From Clostridiales bacterium (GTDB lineage Bacteria; Bacillota; Desulfotomaculia; Desulfotomaculales; VENG01), in contig JADQBQ010000001.1 in the NCBI GenBank assembly GCA_016278505.1, forward strand, positions 186,001-250,000: a stretch of DNA of 64,000 bases, written 5' to 3'. The notes beneath the pieces are model-generated. The model was not told where the DNA came from. It did not search any database and saw nothing but the letters and a program-made list of their open reading frames with translations. A program made the translations under genes and the position numbers. Shown piece by piece: positions 52,611 to 61,546 of this stretch (position 1 is its first letter; the number at the start of each line of letters is the position of its first letter).

Positions 52611-52870
52611 GGAGCAGATCTACAGGCTTTGGATCGGACATTACAAGCGTTTAAACAGAGTCACCAGCACATGGTTTTGGTGGTCGATGAATACGGCGGC
52701 ATCGCCGGCTTTGTTTGGGGATCAGCGAAGTGTTTGACTTGCCGATGGATAACGATGATGAATATGATACACTGTGAGTTATGTGTTGAGTAAGGTGGTT
52801 GACAGACCTAAAGTTGTCGATATTATAGAACTTCCTGGCTATCGGGGTGGAGAATGTAGGCGGTCTACGG
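52611..52870 (+). pseudogene. Remnant of a CorC/HlyC-type CBS protein
   Basis: GADLQALDRTLQAFKQSHQH then MVLVVDEYGGIAGFVW matches the CBS-domain end of CorC/HlyC membrane-associated proteins (HMxLVVDEYGGxxG). After a gap, DLPMDNDDEYDTL resembles the start of the transporter-associated domain, then stops. Frameshifts and a deletion separate the parts. No intact start or membrane domain remains. Confidence 0.65.
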
Positions 52871-53030
52871 ATTCACCGCTGCATCCGTTAAATTATTCAA
52901 GAGAAGGAGATATGTGAAGCCAACCGCTGGCCTGAGTTAACTAAAGTAAGCTAAAGGTTTAGGTTCAAAGTTAATATAACGGCCGAAGCCCGGTTTTGGT
53001 ATTAGCTAGATTATACATTTGTGTATGATA

Positions 53031-53126
53031 ATGGCAGAGGTCTCGCCTTTTGTATATATTACGGGTAAGCAAGAAACATCTTTATTTGACATGTTAGCGC
53101 AGCGTTTTGCAATAAGTAAAGACTGA
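53031..53126 (+). CDS. Possible 31-aa peptide next to a terminator
   Basis: ATG 53031 opens MAEVSPFVYITGKQETSLFD then MLAQRFAISKD. No good ribosome-binding site is seen. A terminator hairpin starts at its last codons. It is included because it lies between array 1 and the mini-CRISPR; it may be chance. Apart from it and the CorC remnant, 52549-53280 holds nothing I can support. Confidence 0.25.
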   Translation: MAEVSPFVYITGKQETSLFDMLAQRFAISKD

Positions 53127-53165
53127 CTGCTTTCCCATTTTGGAAAACATGTCAGTCCTTTTCTT
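53118..53165 (+). terminator. Terminator in the array 1 to cas interval
   Basis: GACTGAC-TG-CTTTCC and GGAAAAC-ATG-TCAGTC form a long interrupted stem followed by CTTTTCTTCTTTT. What it ends is unclear; the array 1 transcript or a small RNA is possible. Confidence 0.65.
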
Positions 53166-53281
53166 CTTTTCATATTCAGAAAGATTATGCACAGACCGGA
53201 ACACTATGGTATCCGGAATGGGGGTAACAAGTTACGGCTCAGGAAGATTAGTTAAGATAAGGTGCCGTCTCCTGTCTTTTA

Positions 53282-53359
53282 AAGAAAACTCCTTGTAGGT
53301 AGGCTAATTGCAAGTAAATGAAAATGCGTTTAAATTCCTTTTAGGTAACGCTACAAAAC
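53282..53359 (-). ncRNA. Degenerate mini-CRISPR (CreA/CreR-like guide RNA candidate)
   Basis: Read on the minus strand, 53359-53328 is a degenerate copy of the array 2 repeat (GTTTTGTAGC, ACCTAAAAGG, ATTTAAAC) with two single-base insertions and a few substitutions. Then come 16 bases, GCATTTTCATTTACTT. A second degraded repeat follows from 53311 to about 53282 (TAGCCTACCTACAAGGAG, 16 of 18 bases as in the true repeat up to the AGGA block). The handle ATTTAAAC differs from ATTGAAAC at one base. A promoter directly precedes it. Layout pseudo-repeat, short pseudo-spacer, pseudo-repeat is that of CreA or CreR crRNA-like RNAs. Processing by Cas6 is inferred. Confidence 0.75.
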
Positions 53360-53361
53360 TT

Positions 53362-53390
53362 ATTGTAGCAATGAAGGTTAGTGCTGTCAA
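53362..53390 (-). promoter_or_regulatory. Promoter of the mini-CRISPR
   Basis: On the minus strand TTGACA (53390-53385), 17 bp, TACAAT (53367-53362). Predicted +1 near 53355, inside the first pseudo-repeat. One mismatch from consensus. Confidence 0.8.
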
Positions 53391-53405
53391 ATAGAAAAAA
53401 ACTAG

Positions 53406-53434
53406 TTGACGAGGTAATATTTTCTATGTATGGC
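53406..53434 (+). promoter_or_regulatory. Promoter of the DUF3800 gene
   Basis: TTGACG (53406-53411), 17 bp, TATGGC (53429-53434). It is divergent from the mini-CRISPR promoter; the two -35 boxes are 15 bp apart. Confidence 0.55.
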
Positions 53435-53451
53435 AAAGCAAAGAATATTAA

Positions 53452-53467
53452 AAGTAAATGATAATGC
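53452..53467 (-). promoter_or_regulatory. Target site of the mini-CRISPR guide
   Basis: GCATTATCATTTACTT (minus strand) matches the pseudo-spacer at 15 of 16 bases, with the mismatch at position 6. The 3 bases 5' of it are TTA, compatible with known clostridial I-B PAMs. It lies in the 5' leader, next to the AAAGGGAG ribosome-binding site of the DUF3800 gene. Confidence 0.75.
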
Positions 53468-53484
53468 TAAAGGGAGTTGAAAAG

Positions 53485-54315
53485 TTGTTTGTTTACTTAG
53501 ATGAAAGCGGGCGATTAGATGCGGAGGATACGGCTAAAAGACCTACAATAGCAGGTGTGATTATTCCGGAAAAAAGTTTAAATGATGCTACAAGCACATT
53601 GCTTAATCTGAAAAGGGAATTATGTCCTCCTTTTATAAATCCAGAAATGTATGAATTAAAAGCAAATAAGATACTGCGGCCAAGCGCTGGAGGATGGAAA
53701 ATCGAGTTAGCAGAGAGGTTCTTTTGTGATTACTTTGTATCATTGGAAGATGTGCGGGTAGTTGCAGTGGTATGTCGCCGGCCTTCAAAACTATTAAAAT
53801 CCAACAGTGATATTTTACCACTGCATCATATCTGGCTTTTAACTAAAATTTTTAATTATATGCAAGAGAATAAGCCAGATGAGTTTGCGTCTTTTGTATA
53901 TGATTCGCAAGGAAATGATGCAGATGAGAGATTATCCAGAGAGTTTACGAGTTACTTATACCGGCATCCTCAGGGACAGGAGTTTTTAAGAAGTATAACT
54001 CCCACACCTTTATTCGTTAATTCTTCACTGGTGCCGGGGATAGAGCTGGCAGATATGATAGCAGGTTGTTTACGCCATCAAGCTGATGCTTATGATGAAC
54101 AAAACACTTCAAGTCCTAAAAAGGCTTACAGTAATTGGCACCTTAGCCGTTACACGCGTTATAAGCGAATTATAGAACAAAAACAGGCAGAATTGTCACC
54201 TAATCAATATTCTATTCAATATGCCAGTAAGGATGCGATGGAAAGAGTGTTGGCACATGCTGAGGGAAAACCACTGGATAATGCTGATGTAGAACCTGAA
54301 GACGTTAAAAAATAA
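53485..54315 (+). CDS. DUF3800 domain protein
   Basis: This 276-residue protein starts at TTG 53485, 8 bases after AAAGGGAG; in-frame ATGs at 53458 and 53464 have no ribosome-binding site. The product opens LFVYLDESGRLDAED and contains LVPGIELADMIAGCLRH, both DUF3800 hallmarks; the family has an RNase H-like fold with acidic residues, and a nuclease role is suspected. It has no membrane segment. It stands alone between the mini-CRISPR and the cas operon. Its leader carries the guide target, so Cascade may keep it off. Whether it is toxic, a nuclease, or defence-linked is inference. Confidence 0.8.
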   Translation: MFVYLDESGRLDAEDTAKRPTIAGVIIPEKSLNDATSTLLNLKRELCPPFINPEMYELKANKILRPSAGGWKIELAERFFCDYFVSLEDVRVVAVVCRRPSKLLKSNSDILPLHHIWLLTKIFNYMQENKPDEFASFVYDSQGNDADERLSREFTSYLYRHPQGQEFLRSITPTPLFVNSSLVPGIELADMIAGCLRHQADAYDEQNTSSPKKAYSNWHLSRYTRYKRIIEQKQAELSPNQYSIQYASKDAMERVLAHAEGKPLDNADVEPEDVKK

Positions 54316-54471
54316 ACAAACCGCAAAGCGAGAAATGCCTTCCCACAGCGGCTTGCAAGATTATTATAAGCTTTTGTAGATTCGTTGTCAATAAAATATA
54401 AAGATATTATATTGTTGCGCTTAAAAAAACAATAAATATTTTTGATAAACATTCCTATCACGGACACAATG

Positions 54472-54501
54472 TTGACCTGTCATTTTGTTAAACTTTATAA
54501 A
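54472..54501 (+). promoter_or_regulatory. Promoter of the cas operon
   Basis: TTGACC (54472-54477) and TATAAA (54496-54501), 18-bp spacer, or TTATAA with 17. It lies about 30 bp before the cas6 start. No pseudo-spacer match was found here. Confidence 0.6.
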
Positions 54502-54529
54502 AAGGTCGTAAATTGGAAGGAGGGATAGC

Positions 54530-55294
54530 TTGCATCTGTGTTTGTCTCTGCGGGAAAAGAACGGCGAACTTGTTTTGCCCATTCACTATAACCGCCTTAT
54601 TCAGGGCGCCATATATAACAATATATCTACTGAACTGGCAGCATTTCTCCATGACCGGGGGTATGTGTACAATGGCCGCAGTTTTAAATTATTTTCATTT
54701 TCAAGAATATTGGGAAATTACAAATTAGACAGGGTAAATAAACAAATATCTTTCAGTGGAGATGTAAAACTTTACATCTCTTCACCGGTGCAGGAATTCT
54801 GTACTTCACTCATGGGTTGTCTGTTGGGGGAAGGTATTCACCTGGGCGGGACTTCGGTGGAAGTTGTGGGGATTAAGGCTGAAAAACCGGTGGTAAGCGG
54901 GGAGGTTATCGAGGTTGAACTTCTTTCCCCTGTGGTGATATACAGTACTTTTTTGAAACCGGAAGGGGGGAAGTATACATGTTATTTCCATCCAGGGGAG
55001 AAGGAGTTTGTACATCTATTGGAGACCAATCTGAGGAAAAAATATAGGGCTTTTTACGGGACGGAACTCCCGGAGGGCGATTTCGGTGTAGAAACCTTGA
55101 ACCGGCCGTGCCTTAATATCACTATGTACAAGCATACAGTAATAAAAGGGTACAGCTGCCGCATTAAGCTGGGTGGCCCCCCGGAGTTACTGCAGGTGGC
55201 GGTAGACGCCGGACTTGGAGGAAAAAATTCCCAAGGGTTCGGTTATATCCGGTTGTGTGGTAACGGTAGTGGCGAAAGGAGGGGGCAAAGTTGA
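54530..55294 (+). CDS. cas6: Cas6, crRNA-processing endoribonuclease
   Basis: Cas6 (254 aa) cuts the precursor crRNA within each repeat, leaving the 8-nt 5' handle. Two ferredoxin-like folds are expected; the C-terminal glycine-rich loop GLGGKNSQGFGYIRL (~residue 228) is diagnostic. A His in IHYNRLIQGAIYNNI near residue 19 is typical of the N-terminal part. TTG 54530 follows AAGGAGGG. It is the first gene of an eight-gene cas operon and overlaps cas8b by 4 bp. Confidence 0.92.
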   Translation: MHLCLSLREKNGELVLPIHYNRLIQGAIYNNISTELAAFLHDRGYVYNGRSFKLFSFSRILGNYKLDRVNKQISFSGDVKLYISSPVQEFCTSLMGCLLGEGIHLGGTSVEVVGIKAEKPVVSGEVIEVELLSPVVIYSTFLKPEGGKYTCYFHPGEKEFVHLLETNLRKKYRAFYGTELPEGDFGVETLNRPCLNITMYKHTVIKGYSCRIKLGGPPELLQVAVDAGLGGKNSQGFGYIRLCGNGSGERRGQS

Positions 55295-57399
55295 TTATTG
55301 AAAGTTTGATCAGGCTCGGGCGCCCCATGGTGGAAGGGGGACTTCCACCTGCAGCAATACTGCGGCAGGTATCGGATGTTGCCGAAGTTGGCGCCAAGAG
55401 CTTTATGGCCCGGGTTTTTGTGGTTGAAGTGGACAGGCAAGGAGATAAGAGTAATATAGCGGTGTTGCCCGTGCAACAGTGGGGAGATTACCATGACCAG
55501 AGTTCGAAGGGCAAAAAGCAGGTTTTTCAGCAGGATGTGGGGAGGGCGGTGGGGGCGCCCTTCATCATACCCAGGGGAAACCCGTTGAAACCTCAAGGAC
55601 GGTATGGCGTACCTTCTTATTTGGTGTATGATAAGCAATTCCATAGTTTTTTTGAGGATGCAGGTGAATTGGAAAAGTTTATCTCCGGCAGGTTGAAAAA
55701 GTCTGTGGGTATTGACTTATCCAGCCAAGAAGTAGAACAAATTGCTCTACAGCTGCATCAGGCGGTTAATAACATGGATAAAGGATCCGGGGAAAAAATG
55801 CTGGGCCTGATTGTGCTGACGCTGCCGGGGGAAAATGAACCTTATCAGTTAAGGGAAGAGATTCCGGTTGGCAACGATTATCTGGCTGATCTAGGTCCCA
55901 GTGTGCTGCATCAAGGAAAACATTTAGTGGCGGATCTGAACCGGGTAAAAGAAAGGTTTTGGGAGGCTAAGTTGGCCGAAGGGGCTGAAATGGGGGAGCG
56001 GGAAGGGCCGGGTGCCGTTTGTTATTTTTGCGGAGAGGAGGGGCGTGTTGTTTCTTCCTATTGTAAGGCCTGGTCATGGTTTACCACCACCTGGAGCTGT
56101 CCCCTGCCGTCTGCTCTAAAAACCGGTGAGTTGGTGGAAAGCATAGCCCTATGCCCTGGTTGTTACAATGCTTTGACTTATGGGGCCAATCTGTTTAATA
56201 AGTTAACAAAGCAGCTCGATAACTGGCTGGTTAAGGAGATATTCTCGCCCTCGGCTACTGCTGCGGGCAAAGAATTAACCAGGAAAGGTAGCACCCCGGA
56301 CGCTGTATACGGTTGTGCCTATGTTTTGCCGGTGCTGGACACCTTCTTGGAAGACGAAGATGATCGAAACGATTTTGTTGCCGGGGTAATATCCATGCTG
56401 GGTAACGGTTCCGGGCGAAATAAGGTAGACATGCACCTGCGGGAGATTACAGGGTTTGAAACCATCCTGCCTGCAGAAATGGCGGGTGATAACTACCGGA
56501 TGACTATAATATATTATTCCGGTGATTCGAGTCGTGGAGATATTCACCTGCGGGCCACCATAGAGGATGTGCTACCCTCAGTGGCCAGGGAACTAACAAA
56601 AATTACAGGTATTACGCGTCAATACGCCCTGCAGGTGGCCGAGAGCCTTTACAACGAACTGTCGGACAAGTACAAATACTTTTTGAGCAGTCGTTATGGG
56701 TCGCTACCCTATTTATTAACCACCGCTTATGGTGCTCCTTATACCTGGAGAACGATAGATGTCGTTCTCCACCGTGGCGAACTATCTAGGCGAGCATTCC
56801 TTTTTAATGTAGCGGATAGGATGAATGAGCTGGCCCGTAAGCTCCCCGACAGCTTTCAAGAGCTTTGCGGAGAGGTCATTTTCTATCTTACCTTTAACCA
56901 GCTTTTACTTCAATATGATAAAGCCATAGCAATAAAAACCGGAAACGGGGGGTGTAATTTGATGAGAGACTGGCGGGAATTATGCCGTTTGGTGGCGGAA
57001 GCACCGGCTGATGATTTGGATCTTAAGGATCCGGAGGAACTGGGTTTTGCTGCTGGTTGTCTAGTTCGGTTCTTTGATTGGAAATATCAGAAAAAAAGTA
57101 AGGAAAAAGGACAAGAAAAAAAGTTTTTGCAACACCGGGTTATGATTTTTGGCAGTAGTTTAACACCAGAATTTATATGGAAAAGGGCTCTCTCCCGTAT
57201 TGACGAGTATGCCTTGAAATTAAATATTGAACTCTCAAATAATTTTCAGCAGCAGGTTGCAGTGGTGCTCATGGAATACAGCCGGTTGAGGGATGAGGTG
57301 AACAGGGAAAGGGATGCCTTTATGGCGGCCTTTTGGGCCGGTTATGCTCTAGCTTGGACGGGAAAAGAAAAAAATGGTAAAGGTAAAAATAATTCTTAA
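55291..57399 (+). CDS. cas8b: Cas8b large subunit of type I-B Cascade (TM1802-like)
   Basis: This 702-residue protein sits in the large-subunit position and has the TM1802-family look: LIRLGRPMVEGGLPPAAILRQ at the N-terminus, then a zinc-binding region with CYFCGEEGRVVSSYCKA (~residue 243) and LCPGCYNAL (~288). In I-B systems Cas8b recognises the PAM and stabilises the R-loop. GTG-like/TTG start overlaps the end of cas6. The C-terminal ~120 residues are helical, as expected for a fused small-subunit-like part. Confidence 0.85.
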   Translation: MIIESLIRLGRPMVEGGLPPAAILRQVSDVAEVGAKSFMARVFVVEVDRQGDKSNIAVLPVQQWGDYHDQSSKGKKQVFQQDVGRAVGAPFIIPRGNPLKPQGRYGVPSYLVYDKQFHSFFEDAGELEKFISGRLKKSVGIDLSSQEVEQIALQLHQAVNNMDKGSGEKMLGLIVLTLPGENEPYQLREEIPVGNDYLADLGPSVLHQGKHLVADLNRVKERFWEAKLAEGAEMGEREGPGAVCYFCGEEGRVVSSYCKAWSWFTTTWSCPLPSALKTGELVESIALCPGCYNALTYGANLFNKLTKQLDNWLVKEIFSPSATAAGKELTRKGSTPDAVYGCAYVLPVLDTFLEDEDDRNDFVAGVISMLGNGSGRNKVDMHLREITGFETILPAEMAGDNYRMTIIYYSGDSSRGDIHLRATIEDVLPSVARELTKITGITRQYALQVAESLYNELSDKYKYFLSSRYGSLPYLLTTAYGAPYTWRTIDVVLHRGELSRRAFLFNVADRMNELARKLPDSFQELCGEVIFYLTFNQLLLQYDKAIAIKTGNGGCNLMRDWRELCRLVAEAPADDLDLKDPEELGFAAGCLVRFFDWKYQKKSKEKGQEKKFLQHRVMIFGSSLTPEFIWKRALSRIDEYALKLNIELSNNFQQQVAVVLMEYSRLRDEVNRERDAFMAAFWAGYALAWTGKEKNGKGKNNS

Positions 57400-57413
57400 A
57401 GGAGGCTTTTCCC

Positions 57414-58376
57414 TTGAGTATTAGTGGTGGAGAGGTTTTGTTCGTTAAGTGTGTAAAGGATGGTATCCCTAACAGGGATCCACTTAATGAAAGCGATGCC
57501 AGGAGAATGTTTGGAGAGGACGATGGGCGTATTTCCCTTTCTGATGTGAGTATAAAGCGTGATATGAGGGATTTTGTGCTGGCAAAGTGCCCAAATGGTG
57601 GAAAGGATAAACGTGATTTCATCTTCTGTCGCCAGGAGCGAACGGAAGATGGAAAACTGCTGGGCCGGCAAAATTTGGCTGAAAAGATACTGGAAGAGCT
57701 GAATATAAAATCATCAAAGAACAAGCGTGATAATCTATTGAAAGCTGCCTTTGATATGCGTGTTTTCGGCGCAGTATACAGTGTAGGGAAAGAGAGTTTC
57801 AACCAAACGGGCCCGGTGCAGTTCGGTTGGGCCCACTCGCTACACCCGGCGGAAACAAAATATGTGCAAGGCACTGTGGTCATGCCCAGTAAGGATGTAA
57901 AGGTTAACGAGCAGGGAGAGGGCCAGGGGAGTCAGCAGGGTACTATCTGGACTACCTATACATTACCCTTTGCGGTTTTCGCTATGCCGGCGGTGATAAA
58001 TGCCAATATTGCCCGGGATACGGGCATGGATGAAAACGATTTGGAACTGTTGTTGGAAGGGTTGTGGAAGGGGACTCAGTACCGTCAGGCACGCGGGCGC
58101 GGCATCCAGCAGCCTCTTATGATGCTGCATGTGGAATACAAGGATCCCTTTTTCCGTATTGGCTACCTGGAAGACTTTATTGAACTTAAACCCGAGCGGG
58201 AGGTTTGGCAGGGAGGAAATCCTCCAACTTCACTGCCGGAAGTGGAACTAAATGTTTCCGCTCTGGAAAAACTTTTATCTGAAAATGAAAATAGAATTGC
58301 CCGCATCCGTTGCTGGGTTCACCCGGGGCTGAGGATAACAGGGAATCTCCCCGGGGAAAAGCAAGAGCTGGCATAG
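57414..58376 (+). CDS. cas7: Cas7 (Csh2) backbone subunit of Cascade
   Basis: Cas7 (320 aa) polymerises along the crRNA spacer. GEVLFVKCVKDGIPNRDPLN opens the RRM fold; DMRVFGAVYSVGKESFNQTGPVQFGWAHSLHP is the family core, and ARDTGMDENDLELLLEGLWKGTQ follows. AAGGAGG precedes the TTG start at 57414. The Cas7 family sets every sixth guide base out of pairing, which matters for the mini-CRISPR match. Confidence 0.92.
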   Translation: MSISGGEVLFVKCVKDGIPNRDPLNESDARRMFGEDDGRISLSDVSIKRDMRDFVLAKCPNGGKDKRDFIFCRQERTEDGKLLGRQNLAEKILEELNIKSSKNKRDNLLKAAFDMRVFGAVYSVGKESFNQTGPVQFGWAHSLHPAETKYVQGTVVMPSKDVKVNEQGEGQGSQQGTIWTTYTLPFAVFAMPAVINANIARDTGMDENDLELLLEGLWKGTQYRQARGRGIQQPLMMLHVEYKDPFFRIGYLEDFIELKPEREVWQGGNPPTSLPEVELNVSALEKLLSENENRIARIRCWVHPGLRITGNLPGEKQELA

Positions 58377-58415
58377 TGGTAGGAAAGGTTTGGGGAGGTG
58401 AGGTAACTGAAACTA

Positions 58416-59120
58416 TTGGTATTTGACCTGCAGGGGAAGATGGCACATTTTCGCCGCCCCGATACTACAGGAACGCACGCCACTTACCCCTTTATAACCA
58501 GGACTGTTTTGCAGGGGCTAATTGCTTCCATACTGGGAATGGAACGTCTGACAGGGAATAACTGGGTGGGGATCCAACTGCTTTCCCCGGTGCATACCAG
58601 TTCTCAGGAGATGTCCATGCTGGGTAAAGGCTGGCTGGGTGAAGCCAGGAGCACCTTTAACCGGCCCACTTCGGTGGAATTAGTGATTTCACCCCATTAT
58701 CGTGTTTACTATACCGGTACGCACCTGGACAGGCTCGGGGAAATGTTGCGCGAAGGAAAGAGTCATTATCATACTTACCTGGGAAGTGCATACTGCCTGG
58801 TCTTTCCCCGGTTTACAGGATGTTATGATGTTCCGGAATTAAATCCCGGAGCCGGTATGGAACTGGTATGTAAAACCGTTGTCCCCAGCCATGTTATAGA
58901 AGGTTTGATTCCCGTAGATGGCGCACAATACGGCCGGGTGGGTGGAATGCATTACGAATACCTGGGAGAAAGGCGTTTCAGTGGTACAGTTAATGTCATT
59001 TACGAGACTGTAGGGCAACCTGTTGTCTTTCGGGTTCGGAACAATGAGGATGAAAAATTGAGGGATAAACCAGTTAAATTCTTTTCCCGGCGGGAAAAAG
59101 AGGTGGTAGTCCTGTGGTAG
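58416..59120 (+). CDS. cas5: Cas5, handle-binding subunit of Cascade
   Basis: Cas5 (about 234 aa, I-B type) caps the 5' handle of the cr[21 protein letters not shown] at the N-terminus and [17 protein letters not shown] follow the Cas5h pattern. The reading frame begins with TTG 58416, but CTG 58407 (giving [10 protein letters not shown]) is closer to the usual Cas5 N-terminus and to the GGAGGTGAGG site. The end overlaps cas3. Confidence 0.88.
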   Translation: MVFDLQGKMAHFRRPDTTGTHATYPFITRTVLQGLIASILGMERLTGNNWVGIQLLSPVHTSSQEMSMLGKGWLGEARSTFNRPTSVELVISPHYRVYYTGTHLDRLGEMLREGKSHYHTYLGSAYCLVFPRFTGCYDVPELNPGAGMELVCKTVVPSHVIEGLIPVDGAQYGRVGGMHYEYLGERRFSGTVNVIYETVGQPVVFRVRNNEDEKLRDKPVKFFSRREKEVVVLW

Positions 59121-61522
59121 TTCCAATAAAGGATTGTATTGCCAGGCCTGATGAGGAAAACGGAATGCAACATTTGCTGGTTGATCATCTGGAAGCGGTG
59201 GCTTTCAGCTGGGGAAAGACCGAGGAAGAGAAAGAAGATGCGTTGAAGTTCCTGGCCGGGCTTTTGCATGATGCCGGTAAGGCTCATGCAGGTTGGCAGG
59301 ATTATATCAATACACCGGAGGAGAAGCGCCGGAAAGGGCCGGCACATTCTCCTGCCGGTGCCACCCTTTTTTGTTATTGTGCCGTATGTTTAATAGAAAA
59401 GTGGCAATTAAAGGGAGTGGAGTTAAGGCAATTAAACTCTCTCGTCATGCGGTTGGCCAGGGATATTTATGACCACCATGGTCCCCTGGAGGATATCGGA
59501 CCCGAAGTGCCCTGGGTTAACACTTTACATCCAGAATTCTTTTGCGAAGTTGACCTGCCTGGTTTAATTGAACTCGTCAATCGTCATTTTCCTGAACTCA
59601 AACTTGGTCAAAATGGATTTGCAGACTGGCTGAATGAGTTTCCCCTCACCTGGGAGAAGTGGTATAACACTCTCCCAGGGTTTATAAAGCGCAAGTTGAG
59701 CGAGAAAGGGAATAAATACAGGAATGCGGCTGGGGCGGCATTGCGTTCGCTTTCTTCCGGTTTGATCGCGGGGGATCGTTACCATGCTGCGGATCTCAAT
59801 TCTCTTAGTCTATCCCCTGCAGCGGCACAAAGTGCTCTTGACCGCTTGATTTCTCTGTGCAGGGCCAAGGGTGAGGAAGTGCTTCACCTGGGAACTGCTT
59901 CACCGGAAATGGTAAGACTTAGGCAGTGGCTACAGGACTCCGTTTTTAACAACTACGTACGTAGTAAACAGGAGAGGTTTCTAAGCTTGTTGCTTCCCAC
60001 TGGCTTGGGCAAGACATTAAATTCTCTCAGGCTAGCAATGTCCTCTTGTGCCGTGGGAGAGCGGCAAAAAATAATCTATGTGGCCCCGTATCTCTCCATA
60101 TTGTCCCAGGCCACAGCTGAAATAAGGTCTTATACAGGGCTGGAAGTGGTTCAGCACCATCATTTATCGGTAATGGATGAGAAGCAGTCCGGTGAAGAAA
60201 TGGATGAAACTTTTCTATTGGCGCTGGAGGCCTGGCAAGCAGCTCCCATCATTACCACCACGTTCAACCAGCTTTTCCGGGCCCTGTTCCCCAGGCGTGC
60301 TCAACAAACAATGCGCCTCAAAGGCATGGAAAAGGCATTTGTTATTGTTGACGAACCGCAAATAATTGACGGGGCTGTCTGGAATTTATTTTTACAAATG
60401 CTGGACGCAGCGGCCAGGGAATATGACCTACAGGTATTGTTCACCACGGCCACCCTGCCGCCGTCTGATATGGTATTCCCCGGGGGGTTTGTTCCGCTGG
60501 CGCCTGATTTTAAAACTCCTGACCGGTATACAGTTGCGGTGCTTGAGGAACCTCTGGACCAGTACGGGGTCGCTGAAACGGTTTTGAATGAGATAGAAAC
60601 GGTGAGTTCGGTGGGTGTGGTCATGAATACCATTCGTGACGCAGCGACGGTGTATGAAATTATTAAAGATAAAATTCGGGCGGGAGTAGACTGCTATAAT
60701 CTGTCCGGGTGTATGACCCCTCTGCATAAAGCCGGAAGGATAAGGGAAATCGCGCTCAGATTGAAGTCCGGTGAACCAACTGTGGTGGTTTGTACTCAAA
60801 TTCTAGAGGCAGGGGTGGATCTAAGCTTCCGGTTGTTAATGAGAGCTTTACCTGTGATGCCTTCCATTGCCCAGGCTGCGGGAAGGGCAAACAGGCACGG
60901 TGAAGGGACAAAGGCACGGGTCATAGTCTTTCCTTTCCGCAGGGACGGGGAAACGGATACCAGGATACACGTATACCGTTCCATGATATCCCGGGAGGAA
61001 ACCAACGGCTGTATAGCACGCTACCCGTCATGGGAAGAACCGCTCACAGCCGGAGTGGTGCGCGAATTTTATGATCGCACTTTCGCCCGGAATGCTTGTA
61101 CTGCGGCCCTGGATAAGTTGACAGACGCTGCTTGCGGTCAGTGGTCCGCACTTTCAGGTATTAGCCCTTTCGGATCCGATGCACCCCGCATCAATCTTTT
61201 TGTACCGTGGGGTGAAGACTTACTAGAGGATAAAGCTGCAAAGCTTTTACACAGGTATGCACCTGAAGGGGTAGAACAACTTTACGAAAATTATGTTGAA
61301 GGCGAGCACAGGCGGCTGTCGTTTGTTGACCGGAAACGCTTTATGGCATTGCTCCAGTTTTTCTTGGTTCCTGTGAGTGATAAGCAGGCCTGCAAATTAG
61401 CTGCTTCCCTTAGTGATATTGCCATTCCTCGCTTGGCTAACCCCGGTAACTACTCGGAGGAAACCGGGCTGGCCCATTATAGCGATAAGGGAGAAGATGA
61501 TTTTGATGCTTGTTGCTACTAA
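59114..61522 (+). CDS. cas3: Cas3 helicase-nuclease
   Basis: Cas3 (802 aa) degrades target DNA after Cascade binding. The N-terminal HD nuclease shows [20 protein letters not shown] (HD at ~53) and [10 protein letters not shown]. The SF2 helicase part has Walker [10 protein letters not shown] (~293), motif [10 protein letters not shown] (DEPQ where DExH is usual, ~412), motif [22 protein letters not shown] and motif [14 protein letters not shown] (~588). GTG 59114 overlaps the cas5 stop. Confidence 0.95.
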   Translation: MVVPIKDCIARPDEENGMQHLLVDHLEAVAFSWGKTEEEKEDALKFLAGLLHDAGKAHAGWQDYINTPEEKRRKGPAHSPAGATLFCYCAVCLIEKWQLKGVELRQLNSLVMRLARDIYDHHGPLEDIGPEVPWVNTLHPEFFCEVDLPGLIELVNRHFPELKLGQNGFADWLNEFPLTWEKWYNTLPGFIKRKLSEKGNKYRNAAGAALRSLSSGLIAGDRYHAADLNSLSLSPAAAQSALDRLISLCRAKGEEVLHLGTASPEMVRLRQWLQDSVFNNYVRSKQERFLSLLLPTGLGKTLNSLRLAMSSCAVGERQKIIYVAPYLSILSQATAEIRSYTGLEVVQHHHLSVMDEKQSGEEMDETFLLALEAWQAAPIITTTFNQLFRALFPRRAQQTMRLKGMEKAFVIVDEPQIIDGAVWNLFLQMLDAAAREYDLQVLFTTATLPPSDMVFPGGFVPLAPDFKTPDRYTVAVLEEPLDQYGVAETVLNEIETVSSVGVVMNTIRDAATVYEIIKDKIRAGVDCYNLSGCMTPLHKAGRIREIALRLKSGEPTVVVCTQILEAGVDLSFRLLMRALPVMPSIAQAAGRANRHGEGTKARVIVFPFRRDGETDTRIHVYRSMISREETNGCIARYPSWEEPLTAGVVREFYDRTFARNACTAALDKLTDAACGQWSALSGISPFGSDAPRINLFVPWGEDLLEDKAAKLLHRYAPEGVEQLYENYVEGEHRRLSFVDRKRFMALLQFFLVPVSDKQACKLAASLSDIAIPRLANPGNYSEETGLAHYSDKGEDDFDACCY

Positions 61523-61546
61523 TTTTTGTTCTGGGAGGCAAAAACC

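Noticed and set aside
53031-53126. The 31-codon frame as the toxin controlled by the mini-CRISPR.
   Set aside because: It carries no match to the guide and no good ribosome-binding site, and lies beyond the mini-CRISPR on the far side from the target.
54316-54529. A second match of the mini-CRISPR guide near the cas promoter, which would have pointed to cas autoregulation (CreR).
   Set aside because: I looked and found no stretch with more than a few consecutive matches; the DUF3800 leader is the only good target seen.
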